Positions 57,761 through 64,000 of a DNA stretch of 64,000 bases are shown one piece after another (position 1 is the first letter of the stretch; each line of letters begins with the position of its first letter). A program made the translations under genes and the position numbers. The notes under the pieces were generated by a model, which was given only the letters and a program-made list of their open reading frames with translations, did not search any database and was not told the origin of the DNA. Source of the DNA: a virus. The DNA is taken from positions 1-64,000 of IMG/VR virus record IMGVR_UViG_3300012988_000003, one strand, 5' to 3'.

Positions 57761-58054
57761 TCAGGCCGCTTTCGCCGGTGTCTTCCCGCGACCTACCAGA
57801 ACAGGTTTCTTCCCAGCTGCCAGCGCTGCTTTCCGTGCTTTCCAGCGCTCTTTCATTGCCTGGGAAATTCTCTGCTTCGCCGCCGCCGAGAGCTTGCGCT
57901 TTCCCGGTACCGCGATGGTTCGGTTGACGGTGCGCGGATTCCGGATGGTTGTGACGTTGCCGCGGGTGCCGACGACGTTCTCCAGGTACTCGATTCCATC
58001 GCCGATGATGGTTTGTGCTTTCCGAAAGTCTGCAAGGACTGCTTGTAAGTTCAT
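57761..58054 (-). CDS. Small basic protein (nucleoid-like)
   Basis: 97 residues. Helix VLADFRKAQTIIGDGIEYLENV, a linker, then a strongly basic stretch (PGKRKLSAAAKQRISQAMKERWKARKAAL) like the DNA-binding arms of histone-like or NUMOD3-type modules. It is convergent with the plus-strand operon. TCGCATGAA start preceded by AAAGGAGAA. Possible silencer or DNA-condensing protein. Confidence 0.65.
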   Translation of the reverse strand: MNLQAVLADFRKAQTIIGDGIEYLENVVGTRGNVTTIRNPRTVNRTIAVPGKRKLSAAAKQRISQAMKERWKARKAALAAGKKPVLVGRGKTPAKAA

Positions 58055-58236
58055 GCGATTCTCCTTTGTCGCTTTGATGATAGTTTCGAGTATGGTGATT
58101 TTGCTTATTGAAAAACGGCGAGAACTCTGCTACCTTTAAACCTCAATGAATTTCATCACGGCAACCCCGACAGCGACACCAGCCACTACGGGTGGAGTGT
58201 ACACATAAGGGGATGCTGAAGGTTTGTTTTCGCCGA

Positions 58237-58260
58237 GGCTCCCCAAGTGGGAGCCTTTAG
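58237..58260 (+). terminator. Probable terminator before the tRNA cluster
   Basis: Stem GGCTCCC / GGGAGCC with loop CAAGT, then TTTAGTGTTTT. The U-tract is interrupted, so efficiency may be modest. Confidence 0.55.
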
Positions 58261-58270
58261 TGTTTTATGG

Positions 58271-58344
58271 GCGGGTTTGGTATAGGGGCTGTGCCCCGGT
58301 CTTCCAAACCGGAGACGCTGGTTCAAGTCCAGCAACCCGCTCCA
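58271..58344 (+). tRNA. tRNA-Gly(UCC)
   Basis: Acceptor GCGGGTT pairs with AACCCGC; anticodon stem-loop CCGGT-CTTCCAA-ACCGG; T-loop TTCAAGT; encoded CCA. Decodes GGA. Confidence 0.9.
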
Positions 58345-58348
58345 ATGA

Positions 58349-58424
58349 GCCTGGGTAGCTCAGACGGCAGAGCGCCGCCCTCGTAACGCGGAGGTCGCCG
58401 GTTCAACTCCGGCCCTTGGCTCCA
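58349..58424 (+). tRNA. tRNA-Thr(CGU)
   Basis: Starts GCCTGGG, anticodon loop CTCGTAA, T-arm GCCGG-TTCAACT-CCGGC, ends TCCA. One acceptor mismatch and a weak closing pair in the anticodon stem. Decodes ACG. Confidence 0.85.
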
Positions 58425-58426
58425 GA

Positions 58427-58500
58427 GCCTCTGTAGTTTAGTGGCAGAATACGCGCATGGTAAGCGCGTGGCCTGGGTTCGATTCCCAGCGTTGGCTCCA
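58427..58500 (+). tRNA. tRNA-Thr(GGU)
   Basis: Anticodon stem CGCGC/GCGCG with loop ATGGTAA; T-arm CTGGG-TTCGATT-CCCAG; CCA encoded. The acceptor stem has two non-paired positions, so it may fold weakly. Decodes ACC and ACU. Confidence 0.8.
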
Positions 58501-58506
58501 AAGTTT

Positions 58507-58583
58507 GCCGGTCGCAGCAGTGTTGGAACTGCACTCGCCTTGTAAGCGAGAGTAAGCGGGTTCGACTCCCGTCGCCGGCTCCA
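58507..58583 (+). tRNA. tRNA-Thr(UGU)
   Basis: Anticodon stem CTCGC/GCGAG with loop CTTGTAA; T-loop TTCGACT; starts GCCGGTC, ends GCCGGCTCCA. Decodes ACA. Third threonine tRNA in a row. Confidence 0.85.
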
Positions 58584-58589
58584 AAATGT

Positions 58590-58664
58590 GGGCGCGTAGT
58601 GTTAGCGAGAGCACGGCCGGCTTGCACCCGGTAGGCGCTGGTTTGAATCCAGTCGTGTCCACCA
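58590..58664 (+). tRNA. tRNA-Ala(UGC)
   Basis: Acceptor GGGCGCG/CGTGTCC with G-U pairs; anticodon loop CTTGCAC on stem GCCGG/CCGGT; T-loop TTTGAAT; ACCA end. Decodes GCA. Confidence 0.85.
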
Positions 58665-58668
58665 ATGT

Positions 58669-58745
58669 CGGGGTGTCGGGTAATCCGGTCGCCCACATGC
58701 CTTGGGAGCATGCTTATGGAGGTTCAAATCCTCTCACCCCGACCA
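58669..58745 (+). tRNA. tRNA-Pro(UGG)
   Basis: Acceptor CGGGGTG/CACCCCG (7 bp perfect), anticodon stem CATGC/GCATG with loop CTTGGGA, T-loop TTCAAAT, ACCA end. Decodes CCA. Confidence 0.9.
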
Positions 58746-58794
58746 ACTATTTGTGTAACATGGCCTCAGCGCTTCTGCGCTCAAGGGGTTCATC

Positions 58795-58872
58795 ATGGCA
58801 ACTGGAAAGACAAAGACGAAGAAGACGAAGGCGAAAAACAAAAAGGTCACACGGATGAAGAGAGCCGCTTAA
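58795..58872 (+). CDS. 25-residue lysine-rich peptide
   Basis: ATG follows AAGGGG at seven bases. The peptide is MATGKTKTKKTKAKNKKV plus TRMKRAA: 11 basic residues of 25 and no hydrophobic core. It resembles a nucleic-acid-condensing tail. CCGCTT/AAGCGG forms a hairpin across its stop codon. Located directly behind the tRNA array. Confidence 0.45.
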   Translation: MATGKTKTKKTKAKNKKVTRMKRAA

Positions 58873-58929
58873 AAGCGGTATACTGGCAGGGATCTGCGTA
58901 AGACCCGAATCGTGCACAGCCAGACAAGA

Positions 58930-58956
58930 CCTCGGTCCAAGGGAGCCCGGGGTTTT
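58930..58956 (+). terminator. Probable terminator of the tRNA operon
   Basis: CCTCGG / CCGGGG stem (one G-U), 11-nt loop, then TTTTGTTATTT. It lies between the tRNA/peptide transcript and the converging minus-strand gene. Confidence 0.5.
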
Positions 58957-58962
58957 GTTATT

Positions 58963-59298
58963 TCAGGCCGCTACCTGGGTTCTGTTGACCGGCGTGAATT
59001 TTCCGATCTGCTCCAGCGCTCCCCAGCACTTCTCAATGGGAATGACATCAGTGAAAGACTTGAGCTTGTCATCCACCAGGGTCCACAGGACTTTGCCATC
59101 GTTGGTGTAGCAGAAGACCGCTGCGGCTTGCGAGACCGGCTTGAATTTCTCTGACAGGTGGGTGATGGTGTTGAGCAGTTTGCCGATCGGCACGTGGGCA
59201 AGGACCGGATTACCGTCTTGGTTGAAGCCGAAAAGTGTTGTCTCAGCGTTTCCATTGAGCAGGACACCGCCGCCGTAGATTGAGCGAGTGTTTTCCAT
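58963..59298 (-). CDS. Hypothetical 111-residue protein
   Basis: ATG 59298 follows GGAGGCTTTCACA. Beta-rich (IYGGGVLLNGNAETTLFGFNQDGNPVLAHVPIGKLL) with one helix-strand module near the C-terminus. No cysteines in a metal pattern, no export signal. Family unknown; on the minus strand opposite the surrounding operons, so possibly a lysogen-expressed cargo gene. Confidence 0.6.
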   Translation of the reverse strand: MENTRSIYGGGVLLNGNAETTLFGFNQDGNPVLAHVPIGKLLNTITHLSEKFKPVSQAAAVFCYTNDGKVLWTLVDDKLKSFTDVIPIEKCWGALEQIGKFTPVNRTQVAA

Positions 59299-59331
59299 TG
59301 TGAAAGCCTCCATGGGGCAATCATACCGAAA

Positions 59332-59619
59332 TCACTTGGCCTTGTTGACCGTAGAGCAGCCGATGTAATTGGGATTTTCGTCAGAACCGAGCGTAATAGA
59401 TACCCCCTCGATTCTCCACGGCTTATCGCCGGGGAGGACCTTCCCGGCATATATTTGTGTCCGCTCGGTGGCTGTGCAGCCGATGCAGAAGCCGACTGTC
59501 TCATTCCATGGCGGAGGAACAGGAGGGCGGAACACGACTGTCGGCATGGCTATGTGGGTGTAATTCCATGCCGCAACGCCTACTGCCAGCAGTGCGCACA
59601 GTCCTAGAAATCGATTCAT
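59332..59619 (-). CDS. Small exported protein
   Basis: 95 residues from ATG 59619 after AAAGGAGGGAAC (very strong). MNRFLGLCALLAVGVAAWNY is a signal peptide or anchor. The mature part has paired cysteines (GFCIGCTATE, YIGCSTV) and is Pro-rich early (RPPVPPPW). Probably periplasmic or surface-exposed. Co-directional with the 58963 gene. Confidence 0.65.
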   Translation of the reverse strand: MNRFLGLCALLAVGVAAWNYTHIAMPTVVFRPPVPPPWNETVGFCIGCTATERTQIYAGKVLPGDKPWRIEGVSITLGSDENPNYIGCSTVNKAK

Positions 59620-59635
59620 GTTCCCTCCTTTGTGG

Positions 59636-59854
59636 CTACCAACCGCTTCGTACCGACAGACCGCGAGACACATCATCTCCCGGCCAAATGAACTTATCTC
59701 CTATACCCACAGTAACCTCGCCTGATGGCGCACGGTGTCTGGCGAAGCCTTTCATGTTGCTGCGGTCTTCGAGGGTCTGGGGTTCGAATCCGCGCGCGGT
59801 AGCGCGCTCCAGTCCCGAGCGCGCAGCGCGAGGCTCCTTTGGTTCCTTCAGCAT
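59636..59854 (-). CDS. Possible 72-residue protein
   Basis: Frame from ATG 59854 to a stop 17 bp before the exported-protein gene. Basic N-terminus, then EPQTLEDRSNMKGFARHRAPSGEVTVGIGDKFIWPGDD, which looks protein-like. A T-loop-like GGTTCGAATCC lies in the opposite strand here but no complete tRNA can be folded. Tentative. Confidence 0.35.
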   Translation of the reverse strand: MLKEPKEPRAARSGLERATARGFEPQTLEDRSNMKGFARHRAPSGEVTVGIGDKFIWPGDDVSRGLSVRSGW

Positions 59855-60006
59855 GTTGCCGCCAAAGCTTTCATGGTCTGCTTTCTGAGTGAAGTTATCA
59901 CGAACTCGACAAACTCTTCCTGGGGACAGGATTTGATCCAGTCCAGAGGACGCACCTTCTCGACACGTCGTCCCGTCGTAAGTTTCATGTGGTAGTAAAG
60001 CTATAA

Positions 60007-60021
60007 CACAGGTATCTTGTG
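60007..60021 (+). promoter_or_regulatory. Operator-like site (CACAGGTATCTTGTG)
   Basis: Matches O1/O2 (CACGGTATCTTG) with one inserted base and a gain of dyad symmetry (CACA...TGTG). TATAAC just before it (60002-60007) may be a -10. It lies 65 bp before the gene at 60086, the same distance as O2 from its gene. Confidence 0.45.
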
Positions 60022-60085
60022 GATTGAGAGAGAAAACGGTGTCCGTCGGGTAGTAAACCGTCCGGACTAACTTTTGGAGGGTTGC

Positions 60086-60421
60086 GTGGCTGTAATCGGC
60101 GTTCGACCGAGAGACGAAAAAGCCTATACAAAACTTCGTGACCACGTTGCGGAGATCGTTGCGCAATATGGAATGTGTGAGATGACAACGGAAGCTTTTC
60201 GCTATGGCTCGGCTTTGGAAACAGTAGAAATGAGCGCGGTTGAGATGAGCGCACACATCACCGATGTAATCAGCGGCAAAGCCAGATTGATGGAACCTGG
60301 GCCTAGAAACGTGACCGAATTTCTTCAGCAGATGGCCCTTGAGATGGGCTGCAAGATGTACCACCCCACAGAGCGACCGTGGAACGTAGTTTTTGAACGG
60401 CTCCCGCTATGTACGGCATGA
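60086..60421 (+). CDS. Hypothetical 111-residue protein
   Basis: GTG 60086 follows GGAGG at five bases. Alpha/beta protein: AVIGVRPRDEKAYTKLRDHVAEIVAQYGMCEMTTEAFRYGS, then several Met/Glu helices. No recognised family. An operator-like site upstream suggests control by the lysogeny regulator. Confidence 0.6.
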   Translation: MAVIGVRPRDEKAYTKLRDHVAEIVAQYGMCEMTTEAFRYGSALETVEMSAVEMSAHITDVISGKARLMEPGPRNVTEFLQQMALEMGCKMYHPTERPWNVVFERLPLCTA

Positions 60422-60512
60422 AACCGACCTAAAGTGTGCAAAAGAGTACTATTGCCTCAAGGTGTTCCTCATGCTGCACAAGCGCCGCAGAACCGAGAGC
60501 TCGAATAAGCTA

Positions 60513-60543
60513 TTGATTTTATTCAGCTACTTTGCCTTATAAT
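60513..60543 (+). promoter_or_regulatory. Probable promoter with consensus -10
   Basis: TTGATT (60513-60518), 19 bp, TATAAT (60538-60543). It reads into a 190-bp leader without a convincing gene before 60741. The stretch 60422-60740 otherwise shows only the second promoter and operator below. Confidence 0.5.
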
Positions 60544-60692
60544 ACGGCGCAGGTCATAAAGGACATTGCTGTGTCCCCCACGATTAACCCGCTTACACGG
60601 GAACCCGCGCCGCAAAAGACTCTATCCCGCTTCAACTATTCTTTCCATCAAAAAAGCTTGTATGCACTTGATTCTGTGCGGTTTATAGCTAT

Positions 60693-60704
60693 CACGATAC
60701 CGTG
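60693..60704 (+). promoter_or_regulatory. Operator O3 (CACGATACCGTG)
   Basis: Its reverse complement CACGGTATCGTG matches O1/O2 at 11 of 12 positions and is nearly palindromic. A TTGTAT-18-TTTATA promoter (60658-60687) would start transcription inside it, so binding should repress the operon at 60741. Confidence 0.6.
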
Positions 60705-60740
60705 TGAGATTTCACGGTGTAGTGTTCCGGCGGTGGCGGC

Positions 60741-61034
60741 ATGAAGTTAGTGCGCGCCAGACCGAAGTCTCCTGAGAATCTGCCAGATTGGCTGAAGTGC
60801 TGCCCTGAGCAGATACAGTTTCAGCAGGACATTGGCGAAATAATTCTCGACCTCGATGATCAATGCATGGTGGGGCCGGGGTACTGCCTATTTTGTTATG
60901 CGACTAGCCCGGGCGACCATGGGGCAAGAATAGTTTCTGGTGAGTACGCAGGCAGGCCGTTCGCTTTGAGCGCGGTAGACCTCGACGAAACAGGCGTTCC
61001 CGACGGCAACTACGTTGAAGCGGTGGGCCGATGA
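60741..61034 (+). CDS. Hypothetical 97-residue protein
   Basis: First gene of a four-gene coupled operon behind O3. Contains LKCCPEQIQFQQDIGEIILDLDDQCMVGPGYCLFCYATSPGD: four to five cysteines that could bind metal. The stop overlaps the next ATG (ATGA). Function unknown. Confidence 0.6.
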   Translation: MKLVRARPKSPENLPDWLKCCPEQIQFQQDIGEIILDLDDQCMVGPGYCLFCYATSPGDHGARIVSGEYAGRPFALSAVDLDETGVPDGNYVEAVGR

Positions 61035-61291
61035 GAACGCGCTCCAAGCCTCGGGTCACTCGCCGCAGGAAGTTTCTACCTGAGGACCGACCGACAAAAC
61101 TACAGCGCTGCATGGTGAAGTTTGCCACCTGGGAGCTAATCAACAAGCTTGCCGGTGACTGGGGTGTAGGAGCCGGAATCGACGCGCTGGCTGAAATGGC
61201 AGAATTGCTGATGCAGCGCGAGCGCGAGCAGATTGCGACCGTGAATCTATCGAGTGGAAGAAATCAGGTGACACTGGAGATGTATCGGTGA
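61031..61291 (+). CDS. Hypothetical basic protein
   Basis: 86 residues. Strongly basic start (RTRSKPRVTRRRKFLPEDRP), then helices (MVKFATWELINKLAGDWGVGAGIDALAEMAELLMQRERE). Coupled on both sides by 4-bp overlaps. The N-terminus suggests nucleic-acid contact. Confidence 0.55.
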   Translation: MRTRSKPRVTRRRKFLPEDRPTKLQRCMVKFATWELINKLAGDWGVGAGIDALAEMAELLMQREREQIATVNLSSGRNQVTLEMYR

Positions 61292-61560
61292 GCAAACCAC
61301 TGAACGGTACCGAAATGGATGCGCTGGATTATCTCTACAGCGGTGGCGATGAAACTATTGAGTGCCACAGTGCGGCTTGGGTGAAAACACGGTTTCCTCA
61401 AAAGTGCGTAAGCATTCTGCACAAAGGGCCAATGACTCAGCCAGCGGGAAGCCGTATGGTTGTTGAGCGTGCAAAAGTAGAAGGCAGATTCGGGAGTTGT
61501 TACACATGCGAGGCCTGTATTGATCGGTCAACGAAGGAACTCAAAGGAGAAACACGTTGA
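61288..61560 (+). CDS. Hypothetical cysteine-containing protein
   Basis: 90 residues from GTG 61288. ECHSAAWVKTRFPQKCVSILHKG...GSCYTCEACID provides possible CxxC-based zinc binding near the C-terminus. Overlaps the next start (TTGA). Confidence 0.55.
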   Translation: MSKPLNGTEMDALDYLYSGGDETIECHSAAWVKTRFPQKCVSILHKGPMTQPAGSRMVVERAKVEGRFGSCYTCEACIDRSTKELKGETR

Positions 61561-61769
61561 AGCCAACAATCGGAAGAATCGTTATCTACAACCATCCGGG
61601 AAGTTCGGACGGTAAGTATCCACCGCAACAATCACCCGCGATCATTCAGAACGTGGCGGAAGATGGCTCGGTGCGTCTGTTCGTGTTCGGCCCCAAAGGT
61701 CAGCACATGGACGAGGGATTGACGCAGGGTGATGGGCCTTGCCAGTGGAATTGGCCGCCCAGAGTGTAA
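61557..61769 (+). CDS. Conserved small phage/bacterial protein (GRIVIY...GPCQWNWP type)
   Basis: 70 residues from TTG 61557. TIGRIVIYNHPGSSDGKYPPQQSPAIIQNV...LFVFGPKGQHMDEGL and the GDGPCQWNWPPRV end are a well-conserved small beta-barrel family seen in many phages. No biochemical role is known to me. Family recognition is from memory and good. Confidence 0.75.
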   Translation: MKPTIGRIVIYNHPGSSDGKYPPQQSPAIIQNVAEDGSVRLFVFGPKGQHMDEGLTQGDGPCQWNWPPRV

Positions 61770-62043
61770 ACAGGGCTGCGCGTGGCCGAGTTTAGCGCGC
61801 AACCTCCCCGTGTTTCACCTTAGCTAGCTGAGCCTTTAGCAAAATTCCCTTGCTATTGTTCCAGAGACAAAGCAATAGTAGAGGTGCCCCCGAAACAGTC
61901 GTTGCAGGAAATTACAGCAGGTTCAGTTTGAGAAGCGCCACTTCTAAAGCTCTACCCGCCTCATATCCGTGCCGCTTTAGGCGGTCAGGCCCACGACAGA
62001 CGGTCTTTACGGCGCGTCGCCGTGTATCTCAAGTAAAAAATTT
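61770..62043 (+). other. Intergenic stretch without a convincing gene
   Basis: 274 bp. Open frames here are short and Arg/Ser-rich. Small hairpins (CCGC-TTTAG-GCGG near 61970) and an AT-rich end (AAGTAAAAAATTT) before the next ATG are visible. A small RNA or leader is possible. No terminator with a clear U-tract was found. Confidence 0.4.
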
Positions 62044-62469
62044 ATGCCAAGAAATTCACGTAACGTCAAAGAGGACGTGTGGGATTCTTCTTCCTTGAGC
62101 GTCCTGTTTCCCGCCTCACGCTCGAAAGTGAAGACGATGCTCGCGACAGGCGAGGTTGTCTCATTCTGTAAACGTTGCGGCCTTACCGGTACATCAGAAA
62201 CTCACAAGAGCCTTCTGGCTGCCGGTAAGCGCTGCAAAGGCGAGCGCCAGCCACACGATCTGAGCTACAAGGTCACGCCGACATTCCGCGACGTGGACCA
62301 GACGCCGGCGGCAATTACGGCGAACGAGATGCGCGCCCTGGTCGGCCTGAAGTCAAAGCAGGCGCAGAAGGCGGCAAGAATCAAAGTGGATGCCTGGCAG
62401 CAATGCGGGATGAATCTGAGAGTTCTACGCTCACCATTACCATGGACGGCCATGGCACCGTGTAGTTGA
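62044..62469 (+). CDS. Hypothetical protein with CKRCG motif
   Basis: 141 residues from ATG 62044 (ATG 62136 may be the true start). VVSFCKRCGLTGTSETHKSLLAAGKRCKGERQPHD contains CxxC, H and C, a likely zinc site. A helical region follows (NEMRALVGLKSKQAQKAARIKVDAW). The stop overlaps the TTG of the methyltransferase (TTGA). The last 20 residues look less protein-like. Confidence 0.5.
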   Translation: MPRNSRNVKEDVWDSSSLSVLFPASRSKVKTMLATGEVVSFCKRCGLTGTSETHKSLLAAGKRCKGERQPHDLSYKVTPTFRDVDQTPAAITANEMRALVGLKSKQAQKAARIKVDAWQQCGMNLRVLRSPLPWTAMAPCS

Positions 62470-63116
62470 AGGGCTGCGGTCGCAAGATAGGCCCATTTGA
62501 TTGCTGCACAGTGGTGCAAGGCGATTGCCTGAAGCTGATGGACAGGCTGCCAGACCTATGCGTTGATGCCGTGATCGTTGACCCGCCATACGGGATAAAG
62601 GCAGACACGAATCGCGGTAGCGAAAAATACGGATGGAGAAAATATCCATCCACTGGATGGGATGACAAGCGGCCCTGCCCTGCGATATTCACGGCTATAA
62701 GACGCTGTGGCAAGCGCTCAATTATCTGGGGCGGGAATTATTTTTCGGATTTGCTTCCAGCTTCAAGTAAATGGCTGATCTGGGACAAGGGTCAAACCAA
62801 TTTTTCTCTCGCCGATGCCGAGTTAGCTTGGTGTTCATTCCCCGGCGCGGTACGAAGGATCGGACTATCTCGCTCACGGGCCATGCTGGACGTAAAGGTT
62901 CATCCAACACAAAAGAGCCTAGAAGTTATGGAGTGGTGCATTAAACAATTTCCGTTGGCCCATCAGCCTAATACAATCCTGGACCCCTATGTCGGTTCTG
63001 GCACCACGCTCGTAGCGGCAAAGAGATTAGGTCGCCACTTTCTTGGGTTCGAAATCAGCAAAGCCTATTGCCGCATAGCACGGCGCAGATTGGCTGCAAC
63101 TTTGTGCCCCGCTTAA
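62466..63116 (+). CDS. DNA methyltransferase (N6/N4, DPPY type)
   Basis: 216 residues from TTG 62466. Beta-class order: VVQGDCLKLMDRLPDLCVDAVIVDPPYGI (motif IV DPPY), WLIWDKG, VHPTQKSLEVMEWCI, and motif I DPYVGSGTTLVAAKRLGRHFLGFEI. No target-recognition insert of note, as in small orphan phage methyltransferases. Third DNA methyltransferase in the window. Likely N6-adenine. Confidence 0.85.
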   Translation: MKGCGRKIGPFDCCTVVQGDCLKLMDRLPDLCVDAVIVDPPYGIKADTNRGSEKYGWRKYPSTGWDDKRPCPAIFTAIRRCGKRSIIWGGNYFSDLLPASSKWLIWDKGQTNFSLADAELAWCSFPGAVRRIGLSRSRAMLDVKVHPTQKSLEVMEWCIKQFPLAHQPNTILDPYVGSGTTLVAAKRLGRHFLGFEISKAYCRIARRRLAATLCPA

Positions 63117-63127
63117 AATCACCGAAT

Positions 63128-63367
63128 ATGGGCACAGCGATACAGAACGTGCGGTACGAAACTCTTCATGCGGACACACCGCGCGAAGTGGTGAACCAGG
63201 CGGTCTGCAGTCTTTGCGAGCAGCCTTATTTGAAAACACGTGGCGACATCGGGATCTGCGGCAGAAAGCTTTGCCGGGATGCGTATGCGAAGAACGACGG
63301 TCTGCAGCGCAGAAACCAGCGGCGACTCGCGCCCAGGAGACCGTATCAGGTGACGTGGAAAGCATGA
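63128..63367 (+). CDS. Small zinc-binding protein
   Basis: 79 residues from ATG 63128. VCSLCEQPYLKTRGDIGICGRKLCRDAYAKNDG has CxxC...C...C spacing of a short finger, followed by a basic tail. Overlaps the next ATG (ATGA). Confidence 0.6.
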   Translation: MGTAIQNVRYETLHADTPREVVNQAVCSLCEQPYLKTRGDIGICGRKLCRDAYAKNDGLQRRNQRRLAPRRPYQVTWKA

Positions 63368-63594
63368 TGCCAATGACTTTCGTAAAGACAAGCGGAACTC
63401 CGGTTAATTTTTCAGGCGGCGGTACCTGCACATGCGGAGCATGGGTCAACTATGGGGAGCTTCACCGTTGTGGCACTCCCGCTCCTTCATTCCCGGTGAC
63501 GTTTGCGCCTGCGGTGCCTAACCTCGACGCGCAGATTTTAGCCGAACTGCACCAAATCAAACTGGTGCTGCAAAAGATTCTCGACAAGCCGTGA
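63364..63594 (+). CDS. Hypothetical 76-residue protein
   Basis: ATG overlaps the upstream TGA. TCTCGAWVNYGELHRCG suggests a single metal site; the C-terminus is an amphipathic helix (LDAQILAELHQIKLVLQKIL) likely to dimerise. Stop overlaps the next GTG. Confidence 0.55.
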   Translation: MMPMTFVKTSGTPVNFSGGGTCTCGAWVNYGELHRCGTPAPSFPVTFAPAVPNLDAQILAELHQIKLVLQKILDKP

Positions 63595-63917
63595 CCGACC
63601 GCGAAGTAGTCATCTGTCCGCACTGCCAACTCAAGCAGTTCATGACGGTATCTGGAAGCTGCCGCAAGTGCCGCGGAGTGCTGAACGCACCGAAGTTCGA
63701 GAAGCCGACGACGACTTTAGTTACACCTAAACTTCTGGCGACTCCACGACCAGCGCCGACTCCAAAGCCGGTCAAGAAACACGACCGCCTGGTGCGCAGA
63801 GCCAAGCTTGGAGCTCTGGCCGAGTTTAAAGCCGCAAAGACGATGGCAGCCAAGCGTGCGGTGATTCGTTGGTATCTGAGCAACGAGAATGCCCCTTACA
63901 TTCCAGCAACTGTGTGA
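63591..63917 (+). CDS. Zinc-ribbon protein with Pro/Thr linker
   Basis: 108 residues from GTG 63591. VVICPHCQLKQFMTVSGSCRKCRG is a CxxC...CxxC ribbon. A Pro/Thr/Lys linker (about 40-60) and a basic helix (FKAAKTMAAKRAVIRWYL) follow. Probably nucleic-acid binding. Confidence 0.6.
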   Translation: MTDREVVICPHCQLKQFMTVSGSCRKCRGVLNAPKFEKPTTTLVTPKLLATPRPAPTPKPVKKHDRLVRRAKLGALAEFKAAKTMAAKRAVIRWYLSNENAPYIPATV

Positions 63918-64000
63918 ACTCGCGAACCGGGTCGCAACCAGCTACAAACTTCCAGCCGACGTTGCCCGGTTAACCGGACTGAGCGAGAAACGTGCTGAAG
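63889..64000 (+). CDS. 5' end of a gene cut by the window edge
   Basis: ATG 63889, 29 bp inside the previous gene's end. The frame stays open to the edge: PLTFQQLCELANRVATSYKL, then PADVARLTGLSEKRAE, a helical start. Too short to classify. Confidence 0.5.
   Translation, partial: MPLTFQQLCELANRVATSYKLPADVARLTGLSEKRAE

Noticed and set aside
59755-59825. Possible seventh tRNA (GGTTCGAATCC followed by GCGCGCTCCA)
   Set aside because: The T-loop-like bases do not sit in a stem of proper length, and no matching acceptor 5' strand or anticodon arm could be folded.
59636-60364. 242-residue minus-strand frame
   Set aside because: Its first two thirds run antisense to the well-supported gene at 60086-60421 and through the promoter/operator zone; only the last 72 codons were kept, with low confidence.
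61850-62098. 82-residue frame from a TTG
   Set aside because: Arg/Ser-rich composition, no ribosome site, and it overlaps the next gene in another frame.
1-64000. CRISPR array or diversity-generating retroelement
   Set aside because: No regularly spaced direct repeats were seen, and no reverse transcriptase or template/variable repeat pair accompanies the tail proteins.

Overview
The window reads as most of the genome of a temperate, short-tailed phage. The likely host is an acidobacterium or a similar GC-rich soil bacterium. The host guess rests on the style of the exported proteins (Tat-type and AxA signal peptides) and on remembered resemblance of several small proteins to acidobacterial prophage proteins, so it is inference. 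No rRNA, ribosomal-protein or other clear host genes are present. A tyrosine integrase lies beside a 49-nt fragment of a tRNA-Arg 3' half, with repeated ACGGCACAC arm sites on both sides. That is the layout of an intact attP, so the molecule is probably the circular or virion form and not an integrated prophage. Both window ends cut into further sequence.

Layout. (1) 1-1550: left edge, a terminator, an IS1595-type transposase and two small genes. (2) 1558-10882: three large surface or tail proteins, unusually with export signals, interleaved with a methyltransferase, a lipoprotein and small proteins. (3) 10884-37175: head, tail and packaging genes in T7-like order: portal, scaffold, capsid, adaptor, nozzle, internal proteins, a 2334-residue multi-enzyme protein, small terminase, then a large terminase split into ATPase and nuclease genes. 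(4) 37172-52182, minus strand: a tightly overlapped early operon with replication initiator, DnaJ-like protein, HNH nucleases, RecT, a PD-(D/E)XK nuclease, many one-domain zinc proteins, several tiny membrane proteins, and a winged-helix regulator at its head. (5) 52183-52397: divergent control region with operators. (6) 52398-57613, plus strand: DNA methyltransferase, excisionase, integrase, attP, second methyltransferase, a seven-helix membrane protein and small proteins. (7) 58271-58745: six tRNA genes, three of them for threonine. (8) 58795-64000: small genes on both strands, a third DNA methyltransferase and more zinc-ribbon proteins.

How it works together. The regulator at 51955-52182 and its divergent neighbours share a 12-bp operator, CACGGTATCTTG. 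Related copies occur before two operons near 60-61 kb, which suggests one lysogeny regulon. Early functions (RecT with nuclease, an initiator carrying internal AT-rich repeats) recombine and replicate DNA, and three methyltransferases may protect it. The late operon builds a podovirus-like particle. Its largest internal protein combines a 2H phosphoesterase, a GGDEF-like domain, a possible Cys-His-Asp enzyme and an HEXXH zincin, and so looks like an ejected effector. Short peptide tags recur across structural proteins: GQR tags, a capsid-N-terminus mimic, PDLV(S/A)E repeats and an AMVRY motif. They may be assembly or packaging signals and are the most novel aspect of the window.
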